A stretch of DNA of 64,000 nt. It comes from Sporolactobacillus sp. THM7-7. Lineage in GTDB: Bacteria > Bacillota > Bacilli > Bacillales > Sporolactobacillaceae. Location: the NCBI RefSeq assembly GCF_004153225.1, contig NZ_SEMB01000001.1:108027-172026 (forward strand), given 5' to 3'. This document shows positions 1-8,907 of this stretch, piece after piece; position 1 is the stretch's first letter, and each line of letters starts with the position of its first letter. Made by a program: the position numbers and the translations under genes. The notes beneath the pieces are model-generated. The model was not told where the DNA came from and searched no databases. It saw only the letters and a program-made list of their open reading frames with translations.

Positions 1-1443
1 GGCTTGTCCATTTTCCGTTTCCTCATTTAAGAGCGGAACCTGCCCGCCGGGTAAATGATTTAAATTCCGGAGTCCGCGGAGCTCCCGACGCCCTTCGCTT
101 CGGTTATCCCCGCGATCCGCTGACTGGGCGGGCATATGCCGGACTAGCTCGTGTTTCAGCGGAGCGGATTTGATATTCGGCACAGGTTGGCTGCCTGTCC
201 GCTCATCCATCAGCTTTTGGGGTAAAACCGCGATGCCGGCTTCCAGTCGTTTACGCTCCGGCACTGATTCATCTGCCGGCTTTTGAGATAAAATCGTCGT
301 TTCACGGCCCCCCTTTTCTCGATCGCCGGCAATGCGTCCGAACCCCCCAGTTTCGTTCTTCCGACCAGATCGAGCATCAACCGCAGACGCCGCAAGATCA
401 CGAGACCGTTTGTCCGACTCCTTCTGTTTATCGTGAAACCGAACCGGGTTTTGCTCTGCCGGAACGATCTTTGCGGATTCGGACACGTTCGAGTCAATAC
501 CTTCTTTCCCCTTCCCGTTCAGTGCGTTTCGTACGAATTTCTCCGTCTCACGGGCGATCGAATCCGTGAACGGCGTCTGCCCGCGACCGTGGTCGGTATA
601 GTGAACCTGCCTTTTTTTACGAACCCTTTCGAATGCTCCGTTTGCCGCGTTCACGGCGGGCTGCGTGTCAGCCTTTTCTGTGCCCGCTGTCTCGTCTAAT
701 GTCTGTCGCTGGGGAACCACATGGTTTGCTGCTTCTTTAACGGACGCCTGCATCGATTCAGTCGGCTGCGTGCGGCGAATCGCCGCCTCCTTCTCTTCCG
801 GACCAGCCGGTATGGCTGTGTCAAACGGCAGATCAGTCTTTTTTGTCTCATCCGTTTTAAAGACGGAAGTCTGATGAATCATCGGATCCGTATCAGCTGC
901 AGGTTCCGCCGGCTTTGTTTCAGCATTTTGGGTCGTGCCCTTAACGGCCGTAAATCGTCCCAGGATTTTTGGATGGACCGGTTCTGAAGATTTAGCCGAG
1001 CCGGACAAAAGATGCGTCCTTTCGCTTGCCGGAGCGCCAACGCGGTAGGATACTTTTTTCTTGTCCCCCGCTTCTGCATTTAGTATCGGGGGGGGTTCCG
1101 GCGGACGCAAAGACGGTAAGAGGTCGGTCATTCCATCGATTTTTCCCCGATGCTTGCGCTTTTGATCGGCTGCTTCCCGGACGGCCTCTCCCTTTTCAAG
1201 GATTCGACTGCGCTCTGGCCTCCGGATATCCGTCTTCTTTGGTAACTCATGATGAAGCTTTTGCTGCGTCCGCTGACGCGACGCCTGACGGGGGAGAGTC
1301 TGTGTCCCGTCCGGACGGGATTGCATCGCGGCCAGGATCGCAAGGAACGAGCGCCCCTTGGCTTTTCTCAGCGTCGTTTTCTTCATTTCGCCCTTTAATC
1401 CAGCAATCGATACCGCAGGCGAGGCCGCCTGATTCATTGTCAC
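1..1443 (-). CDS. fliK: Flagellar hook-length control protein FliK, N-terminal part (runs off the window)
   Basis: The minus-strand frame is open from the edge of the window to a GTG at 1443, giving 481 codons; I checked every triplet and found no stop. GTG 1443 sits about 9 nt after GGAGG, so it is preferred over the in-frame ATG at 1437. The visible protein is rich in Lys, Arg, Glu, Pro and Ala and looks disordered, as FliK N-termini do. The conserved FliK C-terminal domain would lie beyond position 1 and cannot be seen. The call rests mainly on position directly downstream of fliJ-ylxF, where Bacillus has fliK. Known role: secreted ruler that switches export from hook to filament subunits through FlhB. 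The visible part is already long for the family. Confidence 0.72.
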   Translation of the reverse strand, partial: MTMNQAASPAVSIAGLKGEMKKTTLRKAKGRSFLAILAAMQSRPDGTQTLPRQASRQRTQQKLHHELPKKTDIRRPERSRILEKGEAVREAADQKRKHRGKIDGMTDLLPSLRPPEPPPILNAEAGDKKKVSYRVGAPASERTHLLSGSAKSSEPVHPKILGRFTAVKGTTQNAETKPAEPAADTDPMIHQTSVFKTDETKKTDLPFDTAIPAGPEEKEAAIRRTQPTESMQASVKEAANHVVPQRQTLDETAGTEKADTQPAVNAANGAFERVRKKRQVHYTDHGRGQTPFTDSIARETEKFVRNALNGKGKEGIDSNVSESAKIVPAEQNPVRFHDKQKESDKRSRDLAASAVDARSGRKNETGGFGRIAGDREKGGRETTILSQKPADESVPERKRLEAGIAVLPQKLMDERTGSQPVPNIKSAPLKHELVRHMPAQSADRGDNRSEGRRELRGLRNLNHLPGGQVPLLNEETENGQA

Positions 1444-1508
1444 TCTTTCTCACCTCCTTTCAGGAAGACTAATGACCCTGTGTGGCTTTACAATCACAGC
1501 CGACAATA

Positions 1509-2183
1509 TCACGGAGTCGACGGTACGGTTTCCCCGCCTTGCTCCGACGAATCGTTCGCCGGCGGCGTTGTGATGGCCGACGGAGATGCCTGACTCGCTG
1601 ACGCGGGACCTGCCGAAGAGGAGGTATTCGCATTCGCTTTCAGCATCGGTGTCAGTTGAGCGGCTTTACCGGCAGGCAAATTCTCCAGAATCGCAGCTTT
1701 CGTCTTGTTGTCCAACATATTGAGATATTGCGCCGCGTTTTTGACCGGTATTTTATTAAAAATGGCCGCTGCTTTCACGGGATCCATATTTTTATAAGTC
1801 TGGGCGTAGACCGCCTGTCTGTCTGCGGCCGCCTGTTTTTGCGCCGCACCGGCCGTCTGCCCGGCATTTTCCTGCGCCTGCTTCAGCTGATCATTCAGCT
1901 GAGTAATCTGATCCGATTTTTTTTGGCTGTCGCCGCGAAGCTGTTTAATCGTCGCCTCCTGCTCGGCAATTTTCTGTTTGAGCGCCGACGTCCCGTCAAC
2001 TGAGGTCCCATTTTCGTTTCCTGCGGCCGGAGACGATCCGCCGACAAGCTGCTTCGCCGCATCTACCGGATCGACTCCGGAAAATTTTAAAAGCAATGTG
2101 ATTAAGAGCAGCAGAAAAATGACCGGTAGAAGGATCGACAGAAAGATTTTTAACGCTCTGTGACTTGATCGCTTCTCTTCCAT
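1509..2183 (-). CDS. ylxF: YlxF family flagellar-operon protein (MgtE-N-like domain)
   Basis: The 224-residue protein has one membrane segment at about residues 12-33, a coiled coil at about 66-108 and an MgtE intracellular N-domain-like helical repeat at about 130-182 (two degenerate copies of 'MDPVKAAAIF...'-type helices), then a Ser/Pro/Ala-rich tail. This is the layout of YlxF/MotE-like proteins found between fliJ and fliK in Bacillus. Its start overlaps the fliJ stop by 34 nt. Proteins of this group are linked to motor or export function; in this organism that is inferred from position. Confidence 0.8.
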   Translation of the reverse strand: MEEKRSSHRALKIFLSILLPVIFLLLLITLLLKFSGVDPVDAAKQLVGGSSPAAGNENGTSVDGTSALKQKIAEQEATIKQLRGDSQKKSDQITQLNDQLKQAQENAGQTAGAAQKQAAADRQAVYAQTYKNMDPVKAAAIFNKIPVKNAAQYLNMLDNKTKAAILENLPAGKAAQLTPMLKANANTSSSAGPASASQASPSAITTPPANDSSEQGGETVPSTP

Positions 2184-2647
2184 GATTCCCCAGCCCCTTT
2201 ATCCATTTTTATCGCGCGTCCGACTTGATACGCAGCTATCTCATCCAGCCGTTTCATTTCTTTTTTTCTTTCGCTTATTCGATAGAGATGATGCTGTTTT
2301 TCTTTTAACTTCTCGTATTTCTTTACCTCGACCGTTTTCTCTTGTAGAATCTTGCGGTACGCCTCCAGCTGACAGCGGGCCTTATCGTACCGTCTCGTTT
2401 GTTCGGCGATTTGGCGCCGCACGCCCTCTACTCCCGCGGTTCGTCGGCGCATCGCCCCGACAGTGACGGATTGCTTCAGGAAATGATCCAGCTCGATTTC
2501 CATCGATTTTTTTTCTTTGAGCAGATCCATCAGGCGCCGGGCCAGTGTCTCGAAACGGGCGAAGAGGCGCTGGTATTCAACCTCAAGACTATGCTTTTCA
2601 CTCTCAGCGACGTTCATCAGACGTTCCAGACGAAATTCAAACCCCAT
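2150..2647 (-). CDS. fliJ: Flagellar export chaperone/stalk protein FliJ
   Basis: The protein is about 165 residues long, almost entirely charged helical coiled coil, with the typical opening 'FEFRLERLMNVAESEK'. FliJ is the central stalk of the flagellar type III export ATPase and escorts substrates to the export gate. ATG 2647 is chosen because the conserved N-terminus begins there and it overlaps the fliI stop by 11 nt, suggesting translational coupling. An upstream in-frame extension of 7 residues is less likely. Confidence 0.85.
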   Translation of the reverse strand: MGFEFRLERLMNVAESEKHSLEVEYQRLFARFETLARRLMDLLKEKKSMEIELDHFLKQSVTVGAMRRRTAGVEGVRRQIAEQTRRYDKARCQLEAYRKILQEKTVEVKKYEKLKEKQHHLYRISERKKEMKRLDEIAAYQVGRAIKMDKGAGESWKRSDQVTER

Positions 2648-3965
2648 GCTGTTCGGCTTCCCTTCCAAAATCAGAAATCAGTTCCGCAGCCGCGTCGGCC
2701 AGCGTGACTTTCACAGATTGCGGCTGGCACAAATACCGAATCATCTTCGGATGAAAATGAATGGCTGCGTCGATCGCCGCCGAACTTCCGGATTTATAGG
2801 CTCCGATGTTGATCAGATCTTCCGATTCCGTGTACTGGGCTAAAAGACTGCGAAAATGCTGCGCCGCTTTCAGATGCTCCGGAGACACAATGTCATTCAT
2901 CACACGGCTGACACTTTTCAGAAGATTGACGGCCGGGTAACGGCCCTTCTCGGCAATGCGGCGATCCAGAACAACATGACCGTCCAGGATGCCTCTTGTC
3001 GTATCGGCAATTGGCTCGTCCAAATCGTCTCCGTCGACAAGCACGGTATAAAACGCCGTGATCGATCCGCTTGCGTCCGTACCGGCCCGTTCGAGCAGCC
3101 GGGGAAGCAGCGCGAAAACCGATGGCGGATAGCCTTTCGTTGTCGGAGGCTCCCCGACGGCTAGTCCGATTTCGCGCTGGCTCATCGCCACTCTGGTGAG
3201 CGAATCCATCATGAGAAGCACGTTTTTTCCCATGGAGCGAAAATATTCGGCGATCGCCGTCGCGGTCATCGCCCCTTTAATCCGTTTCAGCGCGGGCTGG
3301 TCACTCGTCGCAACGACGACAATGGACCGGGCAAGACCGTCCGGACCAAGATCTTTTTCCAAAAATTCTCGGACTTCCCGACCCCGCTCGCCGATCAGAG
3401 CAATCACGTTCAAATCGGCCGAAGTGTTTCTCGCAATCATGCCCATGAGCGTGCTTTTGCCAACCCCGCTTCCAGCAAAAATGCCGACGCGCTGCCCTTT
3501 ACCGACCGTCAAAAGTCCGTTAATTGACCGGATCCCGAGCTCAATCGGTTCGGTAATCGGCGGCCTGCTCAGCGGATTGGGGGGGAACCGGTTTGTCCCG
3601 ACAAGTGCAAACGGACGCTCAAACGTCATCTCTTCCATCGGATGGCCGAGACTATCGCATACGTGCCCCATCAATTCTTCATTTACCTTGATTTCAAGGG
3701 GTCTCCCGGTTGCTTCAACGAGACAGCCGGGGGCAATATCCGCGACCGATGTATAGGGCATTAATAAAACATTTGCCCCGCGGAATCCGACCACTTCCGC
3801 CTTGATTTTCCGAGTCCCGGTTTTCATATGAATCAGGCAGACTTCCCCGACGGATGCGGACGGACCTTTGGATTCAATCAGCAATCCGACAACGCGATAT
3901 ATTTTTCCAAAACGGCGATAACTGTCGATTGAGGAGAGTGCCTCGATGAAGAGCCGCGTATTCAT
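2637..3965 (-). CDS. fliI: Flagellar type III export ATPase FliI
   Basis: The 442-residue protein has the F1-beta-like ATPase fold, with Walker A GSGVGKST at about 165-172 and Walker B LLMMD at about 250-254, followed by 'SLTRVAMSQREIG' and the 'GEPPTTKGYPPSVFALLPRL' stretch typical of FliI. It hydrolyses ATP at the cytoplasmic base of the flagellum to unload export substrates, working with FliH and FliJ, its direct neighbours. The ATG overlaps the fliH stop (ATGA), so the two are translationally coupled. Length is normal. Confidence 0.97.
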   Translation of the reverse strand: MNTRLFIEALSSIDSYRRFGKIYRVVGLLIESKGPSASVGEVCLIHMKTGTRKIKAEVVGFRGANVLLMPYTSVADIAPGCLVEATGRPLEIKVNEELMGHVCDSLGHPMEEMTFERPFALVGTNRFPPNPLSRPPITEPIELGIRSINGLLTVGKGQRVGIFAGSGVGKSTLMGMIARNTSADLNVIALIGERGREVREFLEKDLGPDGLARSIVVVATSDQPALKRIKGAMTATAIAEYFRSMGKNVLLMMDSLTRVAMSQREIGLAVGEPPTTKGYPPSVFALLPRLLERAGTDASGSITAFYTVLVDGDDLDEPIADTTRGILDGHVVLDRRIAEKGRYPAVNLLKSVSRVMNDIVSPEHLKAAQHFRSLLAQYTESEDLINIGAYKSGSSAAIDAAIHFHPKMIRYLCQPQSVKVTLADAAAELISDFGREAEQHGV

Positions 3966-4729
3966 TTTCTTTTCCCCCCCAAAAGGGCGATCAGCTTTTC
4001 TTTGATTACGGACAGCTGAGCGTCCACGCTCGCCTCAATTCTCCCGAACGCCGTCTCAATCATGCAGTCATTTTCCGACAAATCGCCGTCCGCGTAGATG
4101 ATTATTTTTGCATCCTGCGCGGCACTTTCGAGCAGTGCCCTTCGTCGGTTCAACGTTTCAAATCGATAAGGAGAAACGGTAATCTTTATTGTCTCCTGAT
4201 CCTTTGCTTCTTTGACTGCTTTCTTGACGAGCGATAACCACATATCCTCGTCATTGGTCAGCGAGCGGCCGATAATTTTCTCGGCGATATGAATAGAAAG
4301 ATTCAAAATATCCGGCTCAGCCTGCTTCAAATAATCTTTATACGCCGCTCTTGCCTGATCCATCAACTGATTGGCCGCCGAAATTTTCCTTTGATACTCC
4401 TTTTTTGCTTCCTCTTTTCCCTTTTTAACCCCGGCTATGTATCCTTGCTTCTCTTTTTCTTTGAACGCTTGCTCTCTCTTCCGTCTGGCAGCGGCTTCTT
4501 CCTCTGTCATCTGCTTTTCGAATTCGAGCCGCTTCCGCTGCGCTTCGGCGATCATTTCGGCCGCCTGGCGTCTGGCGTTCTCCACTTTTTCTGTCAAAGT
4601 CGCCTCGGCATCTTCCCGAGCCGTCTCCGCGTTCAGACGGCGAAGAGCCGGATCAATGACGTCGGACAGATGAATCAGCTGCTTTTTATAACTGGGCCGC
4701 GGAGACTTAATAAGATTAGACAATGACAT
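3962..4729 (-). CDS. fliH: Flagellar assembly protein FliH (FliI regulator)
   Basis: The product is about 255 residues, with a long Lys/Glu/Ala-rich helical stretch (about residues 40-140) and a C-terminal domain ending 'DCMIETAFGRIEASVD' that matches FliH/V-type ATPase subunit E-like stators. FliH binds FliI and ties the ATPase ring to the C-ring. The start is uncertain: AGGGAG lies immediately before ATG 4732, ATG 4729 is only 3 nt away, and TTG 4723 ('SNLIKS') has the best spacing; I give the middle choice. It overlaps the fliG stop. Confidence 0.88.
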   Translation of the reverse strand: MSLSNLIKSPRPSYKKQLIHLSDVIDPALRRLNAETAREDAEATLTEKVENARRQAAEMIAEAQRKRLEFEKQMTEEEAAARRKREQAFKEKEKQGYIAGVKKGKEEAKKEYQRKISAANQLMDQARAAYKDYLKQAEPDILNLSIHIAEKIIGRSLTNDEDMWLSLVKKAVKEAKDQETIKITVSPYRFETLNRRRALLESAAQDAKIIIYADGDLSENDCMIETAFGRIEASVDAQLSVIKEKLIALLGGKRK

Positions 4730-5732
4730 CATCTCCCTGTCCGCGGGCGATGACAATCTCACCGGCGTCCTCAAGCCGTCTGATTGTATTCACTATTCGA
4801 GTCTGGGCTTCTTCCACGTCATGGAGACGGACCGGACCCATATATGCCATCTCTTCTTTAAAGCCGGCTGCCATGCGTTCGGACATGTTTTTAAAAATCA
4901 GTTCCTTGACCTCATCGCTCGCCGTCCGCAGCGCCAGTACAAGATCTTCATTCTCGCTTTCCCTAATGACTCGCTGAATCGCTCGATCATCGAGAATAAT
5001 GATATCCTCAAATACAAACATCCTTTTCTTGATTTCCTCAGCCAGATCCGGACTGTCCGCTTCAAGATGATCAAGTATGTTCCGCTCCGTCGCCCGGTCG
5101 ACCCCATTCAATACGCTGACGATCGATGCGATGCCCCCCGTCTGGGTATAATCCTGATTGATTGACGTGCTTGAAATTTTCTTTTCGAGCACACGCTCGA
5201 CCTGAGCAATCACTTCGGGAGACGTCCGATCCATCTGAGCAATGCGCCTGGCAACATCAGCCTGACTCTCTACCGGAAGCGCGGACAATACGATCGCCGC
5301 CTGTTCCGGGTCAAGATAGGAAAGGACGAGGGCAATGGTCTGGGGATGTTCATTTTGAATAAAATTCAAAATCTGCTGCGGATCGCTCTTTCTCATAAAA
5401 TCAAATGGCCGGACCTGGAGCGTCGATGTCAGGCGCTGAATCACCTGTTTCGCCTGTTCGGGGCCAAGAGCCTTTTCCAGAACTTGCTTGGCAAAACCGA
5501 TCCCGCCTTGTGAAATGTATTCTTGGGCGAGAGCAGTCTGAAAAAATTCGTTAATCACATGCTTCTTCATGTCCGAATCTACTTTTCGGGCGTTCGAAAT
5601 TTCCAGTGTCAAGTCTTCGATTTCCTGATCCGTCAAATGCTTGTACACGTTGGCGGAGACATCCGGTCCAAGCGCGATCATCAAAATGGCTGCTTTTTGC
5701 TTGCCGCTCAGCTTGTGCTTACGTTCCGACAC
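4716..5732 (-). CDS. fliG: Flagellar motor switch protein FliG
   Basis: The 338-residue protein has the full FliG length. The middle-domain EHPQTIALVLSYL motif and the C-terminal charged helix 'LVLALRTASDEVKELIFKNMS' that faces MotA are both visible. FliG forms the rotor ring on FliF and carries the torque-generating residues. It starts with GTG at 5732, 15 nt after fliF stops, inside the basal-body operon. Confidence 0.97.
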   Translation of the reverse strand: MSERKHKLSGKQKAAILMIALGPDVSANVYKHLTDQEIEDLTLEISNARKVDSDMKKHVINEFFQTALAQEYISQGGIGFAKQVLEKALGPEQAKQVIQRLTSTLQVRPFDFMRKSDPQQILNFIQNEHPQTIALVLSYLDPEQAAIVLSALPVESQADVARRIAQMDRTSPEVIAQVERVLEKKISSTSINQDYTQTGGIASIVSVLNGVDRATERNILDHLEADSPDLAEEIKKRMFVFEDIIILDDRAIQRVIRESENEDLVLALRTASDEVKELIFKNMSERMAAGFKEEMAYMGPVRLHDVEEAQTRIVNTIRRLEDAGEIVIARGQGDDVIV

Positions 5733-5747
5733 GGTTCAGCCTCCCTC

Positions 5748-7337
5748 CTATTTGTCTTCGGCCAGCCAGCTTCTTAACAGTTTGACAAATTCTTCAGGAT
5801 TCCGCCTGGCCATTTCTTCGACATCGCGATATTTTCTCTGCTCCGGATCTTCCTCGTTCTGGGCCTCATTTAGCCCGCTTTGCTGCGGAGGTATATCCTG
5901 GACGATCGTCTCTTCGTCTTCTGAGGCCGCCCGCCGTCTGCGCCGGATGATAAACCAGGTGAGCGCGCCGGCGGCCAGGGCGAAGGCGATACCGCCGATA
6001 ATGTAGGGCCAATAATTGGGTGACGGGGCCGGGGCGTTCATCTGTCCGTTAAACTGACCGATCGTCACGAGCGTCTTTTGATTGACCGTATTCGCCGGCA
6101 GCTCCTGTCCCTGATTATCAGAAATCGATGTCTGGACAATGGAATTCAGAATCTGCTTAACATCATCGATGCGCTGCTGAGGAAGGGACGCATTATTATT
6201 TGCCTGAGGAGGTTCAATCATGACTTGAATCCCCAGATCCGCAACTTTATATGGGCTACTCGCGACATCACGGTGAATGCGATTGAATTCATTGTTCACT
6301 CGGTCCTCAACCTTTTGATAATTGCCGTTGCCGCCTCCCCCGGCCTGATATGTCGGCACATCGTTTGTGCCCGTACCCGCCTGTCCCGCAGCACCCTGAC
6401 CTGTGTACGTTTCGGTAATATGTTCCGTACTTGCCGCCAGGCCTTCCATCGTTTGCTGATCGACCGGCTGAACCAGGTCCTGCTTCTCTTTGGACTTTGT
6501 AAAATCCACATCGGCCGTGACGTTCACCATGACTTTTCCCTGCCCCATCATGGTCGTCAGCATCTGGGTGACACGGCGCTGAATGCCGTTTTCTATATCA
6601 TGGACAATTTGCTGCTGCTGCTGATAAACAGACAGAGTCGAACCGCCGGAGGCATTATTCTTTTTGTCGTAATAATTAAAATATTGGTCCATTATGACAA
6701 TATTATCTTCCGGAAGGTTCGGTACGCTTTTTGATATTAAATGATACAGGCCCTGGACCTGACTGTCCGTTAACTGATAACCGGGGTCAACGTTCAGGAC
6801 AATGGAGGCCGACGCCTCGTTTTTCTGACCTTGACCGGCGACCCAGACATCGTTCTGGGGAAGAGTAACCATGACCTTCGCCGACTTGACTCCTTTCGTA
6901 TTCGAGACGAGATTGGCCAGCTCCGTCTGCATCGCCGCCCGCTGCAGGACGTCAAACTGCTTATCCGTCATCCCGAATCCCGCATTCTTTCCGAAGAAGG
7001 AATAGTCGATTTGCCCCGTTTTCGGGATTCCCTGGGCAGCAAGATCCACCTTCAGCTGGTCAACCTGATCTTTAGGAACACTGATTGTCGTTCCCCCGTC
7101 CGACAGTTTGTAAGGAATCTTCCGGCTGTCCAGCGTGTCGGTAATCTGGCCGGCCTCATTCGCGGACAGATTGCTGTAAAGCGGCGAGTAATGTTTCATA
7201 TTGGTCAGCACAAGCACCAGCGCCGCAATGACGAGCAAAGCGCTGGCACCGCCGATCATCCACCCTTTCTGCTTACTCGTTAATCCTTGCCATAACTCTT
7301 TGAGCCGGTTCCATATTTGCACTATTTTTCCTCTCAT
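5748..7337 (-). CDS. fliF: Flagellar MS-ring protein FliF
   Basis: The 529-residue protein has a membrane helix near residues 25-46, a periplasmic-type YscJ/FliF ring-building region, and a second membrane helix near 440-462 followed by an arginine cluster. The acidic C-terminus ending 'PEEFVKLLRSWLAEDK' is the FliG-binding tail. FliF builds the MS ring that houses the export gate. A Gly/Asn-rich low-complexity linker around residues 320-345 is of the kind found in this family. Confidence 0.96.
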   Translation of the reverse strand: MRGKIVQIWNRLKELWQGLTSKQKGWMIGGASALLVIAALVLVLTNMKHYSPLYSNLSANEAGQITDTLDSRKIPYKLSDGGTTISVPKDQVDQLKVDLAAQGIPKTGQIDYSFFGKNAGFGMTDKQFDVLQRAAMQTELANLVSNTKGVKSAKVMVTLPQNDVWVAGQGQKNEASASIVLNVDPGYQLTDSQVQGLYHLISKSVPNLPEDNIVIMDQYFNYYDKKNNASGGSTLSVYQQQQQIVHDIENGIQRRVTQMLTTMMGQGKVMVNVTADVDFTKSKEKQDLVQPVDQQTMEGLAASTEHITETYTGQGAAGQAGTGTNDVPTYQAGGGGNGNYQKVEDRVNNEFNRIHRDVASSPYKVADLGIQVMIEPPQANNNASLPQQRIDDVKQILNSIVQTSISDNQGQELPANTVNQKTLVTIGQFNGQMNAPAPSPNYWPYIIGGIAFALAAGALTWFIIRRRRRAASEDEETIVQDIPPQQSGLNEAQNEEDPEQRKYRDVEEMARRNPEEFVKLLRSWLAEDK

Positions 7338-7371
7338 GATAGCCTCCGTTCAAAAAAACCTCTTATCAGAA

Positions 7372-7671
7372 TCATACTTGCATTCTCATGATTTCCTGAT
7401 AAGCTTCGATCACCCGGTCGCGTACTTGAACGGTGGTTCTGAGCAGAACATTTGCTTTTTGCATGGCGATCATTACATTATGTAAGTCTACGCTCTCGTC
7501 TCCGGCAGCCAAACGTTCGACCATCCCGTTAACGGATTGCTGAGATTTGTTGACTGTTCCAAGGGCATCTTCAAACGTTTTACTGAATGATTGACCGATG
7601 TCCGCCGCACTGTGTGGCGCCGGCGACACCCGCTTAGCCTCCTGGTTAAAATCAATAGGCGCAAGATTCAT
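7372..7671 (-). CDS. fliE: Flagellar hook-basal body protein FliE
   Basis: The 99-residue protein shows the FliE pattern 'SFSKTFEDALGTVNKSQQ...' and the C-terminal 'VMIAMQKANVLLRTTVQVRDRVIEAYQEIMRMQV'-type helix (abridged in meaning, not full length). FliE joins the MS ring to the rod and is one of the first substrates of the export apparatus. It lies between flgC and fliF as in Bacillus. The ATG is at 7671. Confidence 0.93.
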   Translation of the reverse strand: MNLAPIDFNQEAKRVSPAPHSAADIGQSFSKTFEDALGTVNKSQQSVNGMVERLAAGDESVDLHNVMIAMQKANVLLRTTVQVRDRVIEAYQEIMRMQV

Positions 7672-7683
7672 CTGCTATAATGC

Positions 7684-8127
7684 CTACCTTCCGATATCCA
7701 ATGCTCTTGAAAGCATATTTTTATTTGCGTTCATCACCGTCACGTTCGCCTCGTAAGATCGGTTCGCATTCATCAGGTCGACCATTTCCTTCAACGGATC
7801 GACATTCGGGAGCCTCACATAACCGTCGGCATTGGCATCCGGATCGGAGGGATCATATTTCATCCGGAACGGCGCCGGGTCTTCGGTTACATCGGTCACT
7901 TTCACGCCTCCTGCGGCTGAACCAAGCGCCTCCCGCAACGTGGCATCAAAAGAGGGTCCGATCGTTCCCAGATGCACGACCTTCCGGGTGTAAGGCACCC
8001 ACTCGCCATTCACCCTTCTCTCCCGTGTCGTATCAGCGTTAGCAATATTCGCCGAAGCCGTATCCATCCTGAACCGCTGCGCCGTCAGTCCGGAGGAAGA
8101 AATGTTCAGTCCGCTGAACATGTCCAT
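7684..8127 (-). CDS. flgC: Flagellar proximal rod protein FlgC
   Basis: The protein is 147 residues. The N-terminal 'SGLTAQRFRMDTASANIANADT' is the rod/hook signature, and the C-terminal helix ends 'NANKNMLSRALDIGR'. FlgC polymerises with FlgB, FlgF and FlgG to make the rod. The start codon directly abuts the flgB stop, consistent with coupled translation. Confidence 0.96.
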   Translation of the reverse strand: MDMFSGLNISSSGLTAQRFRMDTASANIANADTTRERRVNGEWVPYTRKVVHLGTIGPSFDATLREALGSAAGGVKVTDVTEDPAPFRMKYDPSDPDANADGYVRLPNVDPLKEMVDLMNANRSYEANVTVMNANKNMLSRALDIGR

Positions 8128-8508
8128 TTACCTTGCGCCTCCTAACACGGTATTAAACTGCAGAAACTGATTGCTCGCCGCCTGCGTCAACGCTTGATAG
8201 AACAGTTGATTCTTTGCCAGGTTGGCCATTTCATGATCTACATCTACATTGTTCCCGTTATTCTGAATCGTGCCGAATGTATCGGTTACCCGGTGATAGC
8301 CCGTGCCGTCCGATGTTGAAAAGGAAAGATGGCGCGGATCGGTTTGCTTGGCTTTCAACGAATCGCTCAGTACATCGTCAAAGACGATTTTCCCTGCTTT
8401 ATAATTGGGTGTATCGACATTTGCAATATTTTGAGCGATTACGTTTTGCTCAGCCATCGAACCGTTCATAGCGCGTTCAATGGAGGAAATGGGCGTCATT
8501 GAGAACAA
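8128..8508 (-). CDS. flgB: Flagellar proximal rod protein FlgB
   Basis: The 126-residue protein contains the rod signature 'AEQNVIAQNIANVDTPNYK' near the N-terminus and the FlgB C-terminus 'QAASNQFLQFNTVLGGAR'. It is the first gene of the fla/che-type operon. The best start is a TTG at 8508, with AAAGGA about 12 nt upstream; an internal ATG three codons later is possible. Its promoter region lies in the AT-rich gap up to codY. Confidence 0.94.
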   Translation of the reverse strand: MFSMTPISSIERAMNGSMAEQNVIAQNIANVDTPNYKAGKIVFDDVLSDSLKAKQTDPRHLSFSTSDGTGYHRVTDTFGTIQNNGNNVDVDHEMANLAKNQLFYQALTQAASNQFLQFNTVLGGAR

Positions 8509-8546
8509 CGTTTCATCACATCCTTTATATCCGAAGTCATGTATCT

Positions 8547-8574
8547 ATTTTATCAACTTTTGTCCTATTGTCTA
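8547..8574 (-). promoter_or_regulatory. Candidate sigma-A promoter of the flgB operon
   Basis: Read on the minus strand, a -35 TAGACA (8569-8574) and -10 TAAAAT (8547-8552) are 16 nt apart, about 40 nt before the flgB start. The position and hexamers are good but not perfect, so this is a candidate only. Confidence 0.45.
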
Positions 8575-8586
8575 CGATATTCTTTC

Positions 8587-8615
8587 ATATTCGGCATTTT
8601 TTTCCTAAGATTTTC
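8587..8615 (-). promoter_or_regulatory. Possible sigma-D-type motif upstream of flgB
   Basis: Minus-strand GAAAA, 15 nt, then GCCGAATAT resembles the motility sigma factor consensus (TAAA-N15-GCCGATAT) with one extra A in the -10 part. In B. subtilis the fla/che operon has both sigma-A and sigma-D promoters, so the location makes sense, but the match is imperfect. Confidence 0.3.
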
Positions 8616-8825
8616 ATGTTTTTTAGGATTAAAGACCCATAAAAAGGAAGATATTTACTTTAAAACATACCATCTATATACATATTTTTACATGAAACCT
8701 TTTCCATCTCCCTGAAAGAAGAGAAAAAAAGAGTCTTTTGACCTACATGATGCCACTAAAACTTTTGCATTTATCCGATAAGTAGTCTTTTAGATCTATT
8801 CTGTCTGTAACATATAAATTTTTTT

Positions 8826-8874
8826 AAAAAAAATAAGGACTATCGGGTATGAACATCTTTGCCCGACAGTCCTT
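8826..8874 (-). terminator. Rho-independent terminator after codY
   Basis: A long stem AAGGACTgTCGGG / CCCGAtAGTCCTT (8835-8874) with a loop of about 14 nt is followed in the minus direction by a T-run. It ends the hslVU-codY transcription unit before the flagellar operon. Confidence 0.9.
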
Positions 8875-8907
8875 AGGTTTTATCATACGGAATTTTTTCG
8901 GAAGTCT

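Larger units (their letters stand above)
8509..8907. other. Intergenic region flgB-codY
   Basis: This 399-base AT-rich gap holds the candidate flgB promoters on its left side and the codY terminator on its right side. An inverted repeat TCCTAA/TTAGGA flanks about 8605-8627. I see no coding potential in the middle part (about 8640-8820). Confidence 0.7.

Noticed and set aside
1026-1472. Plus-strand 148-codon open frame at the left end of the window
   Set aside because: It is antisense to the continuous minus-strand fliK frame, which has a good Shine-Dalgarno and fits the operon.
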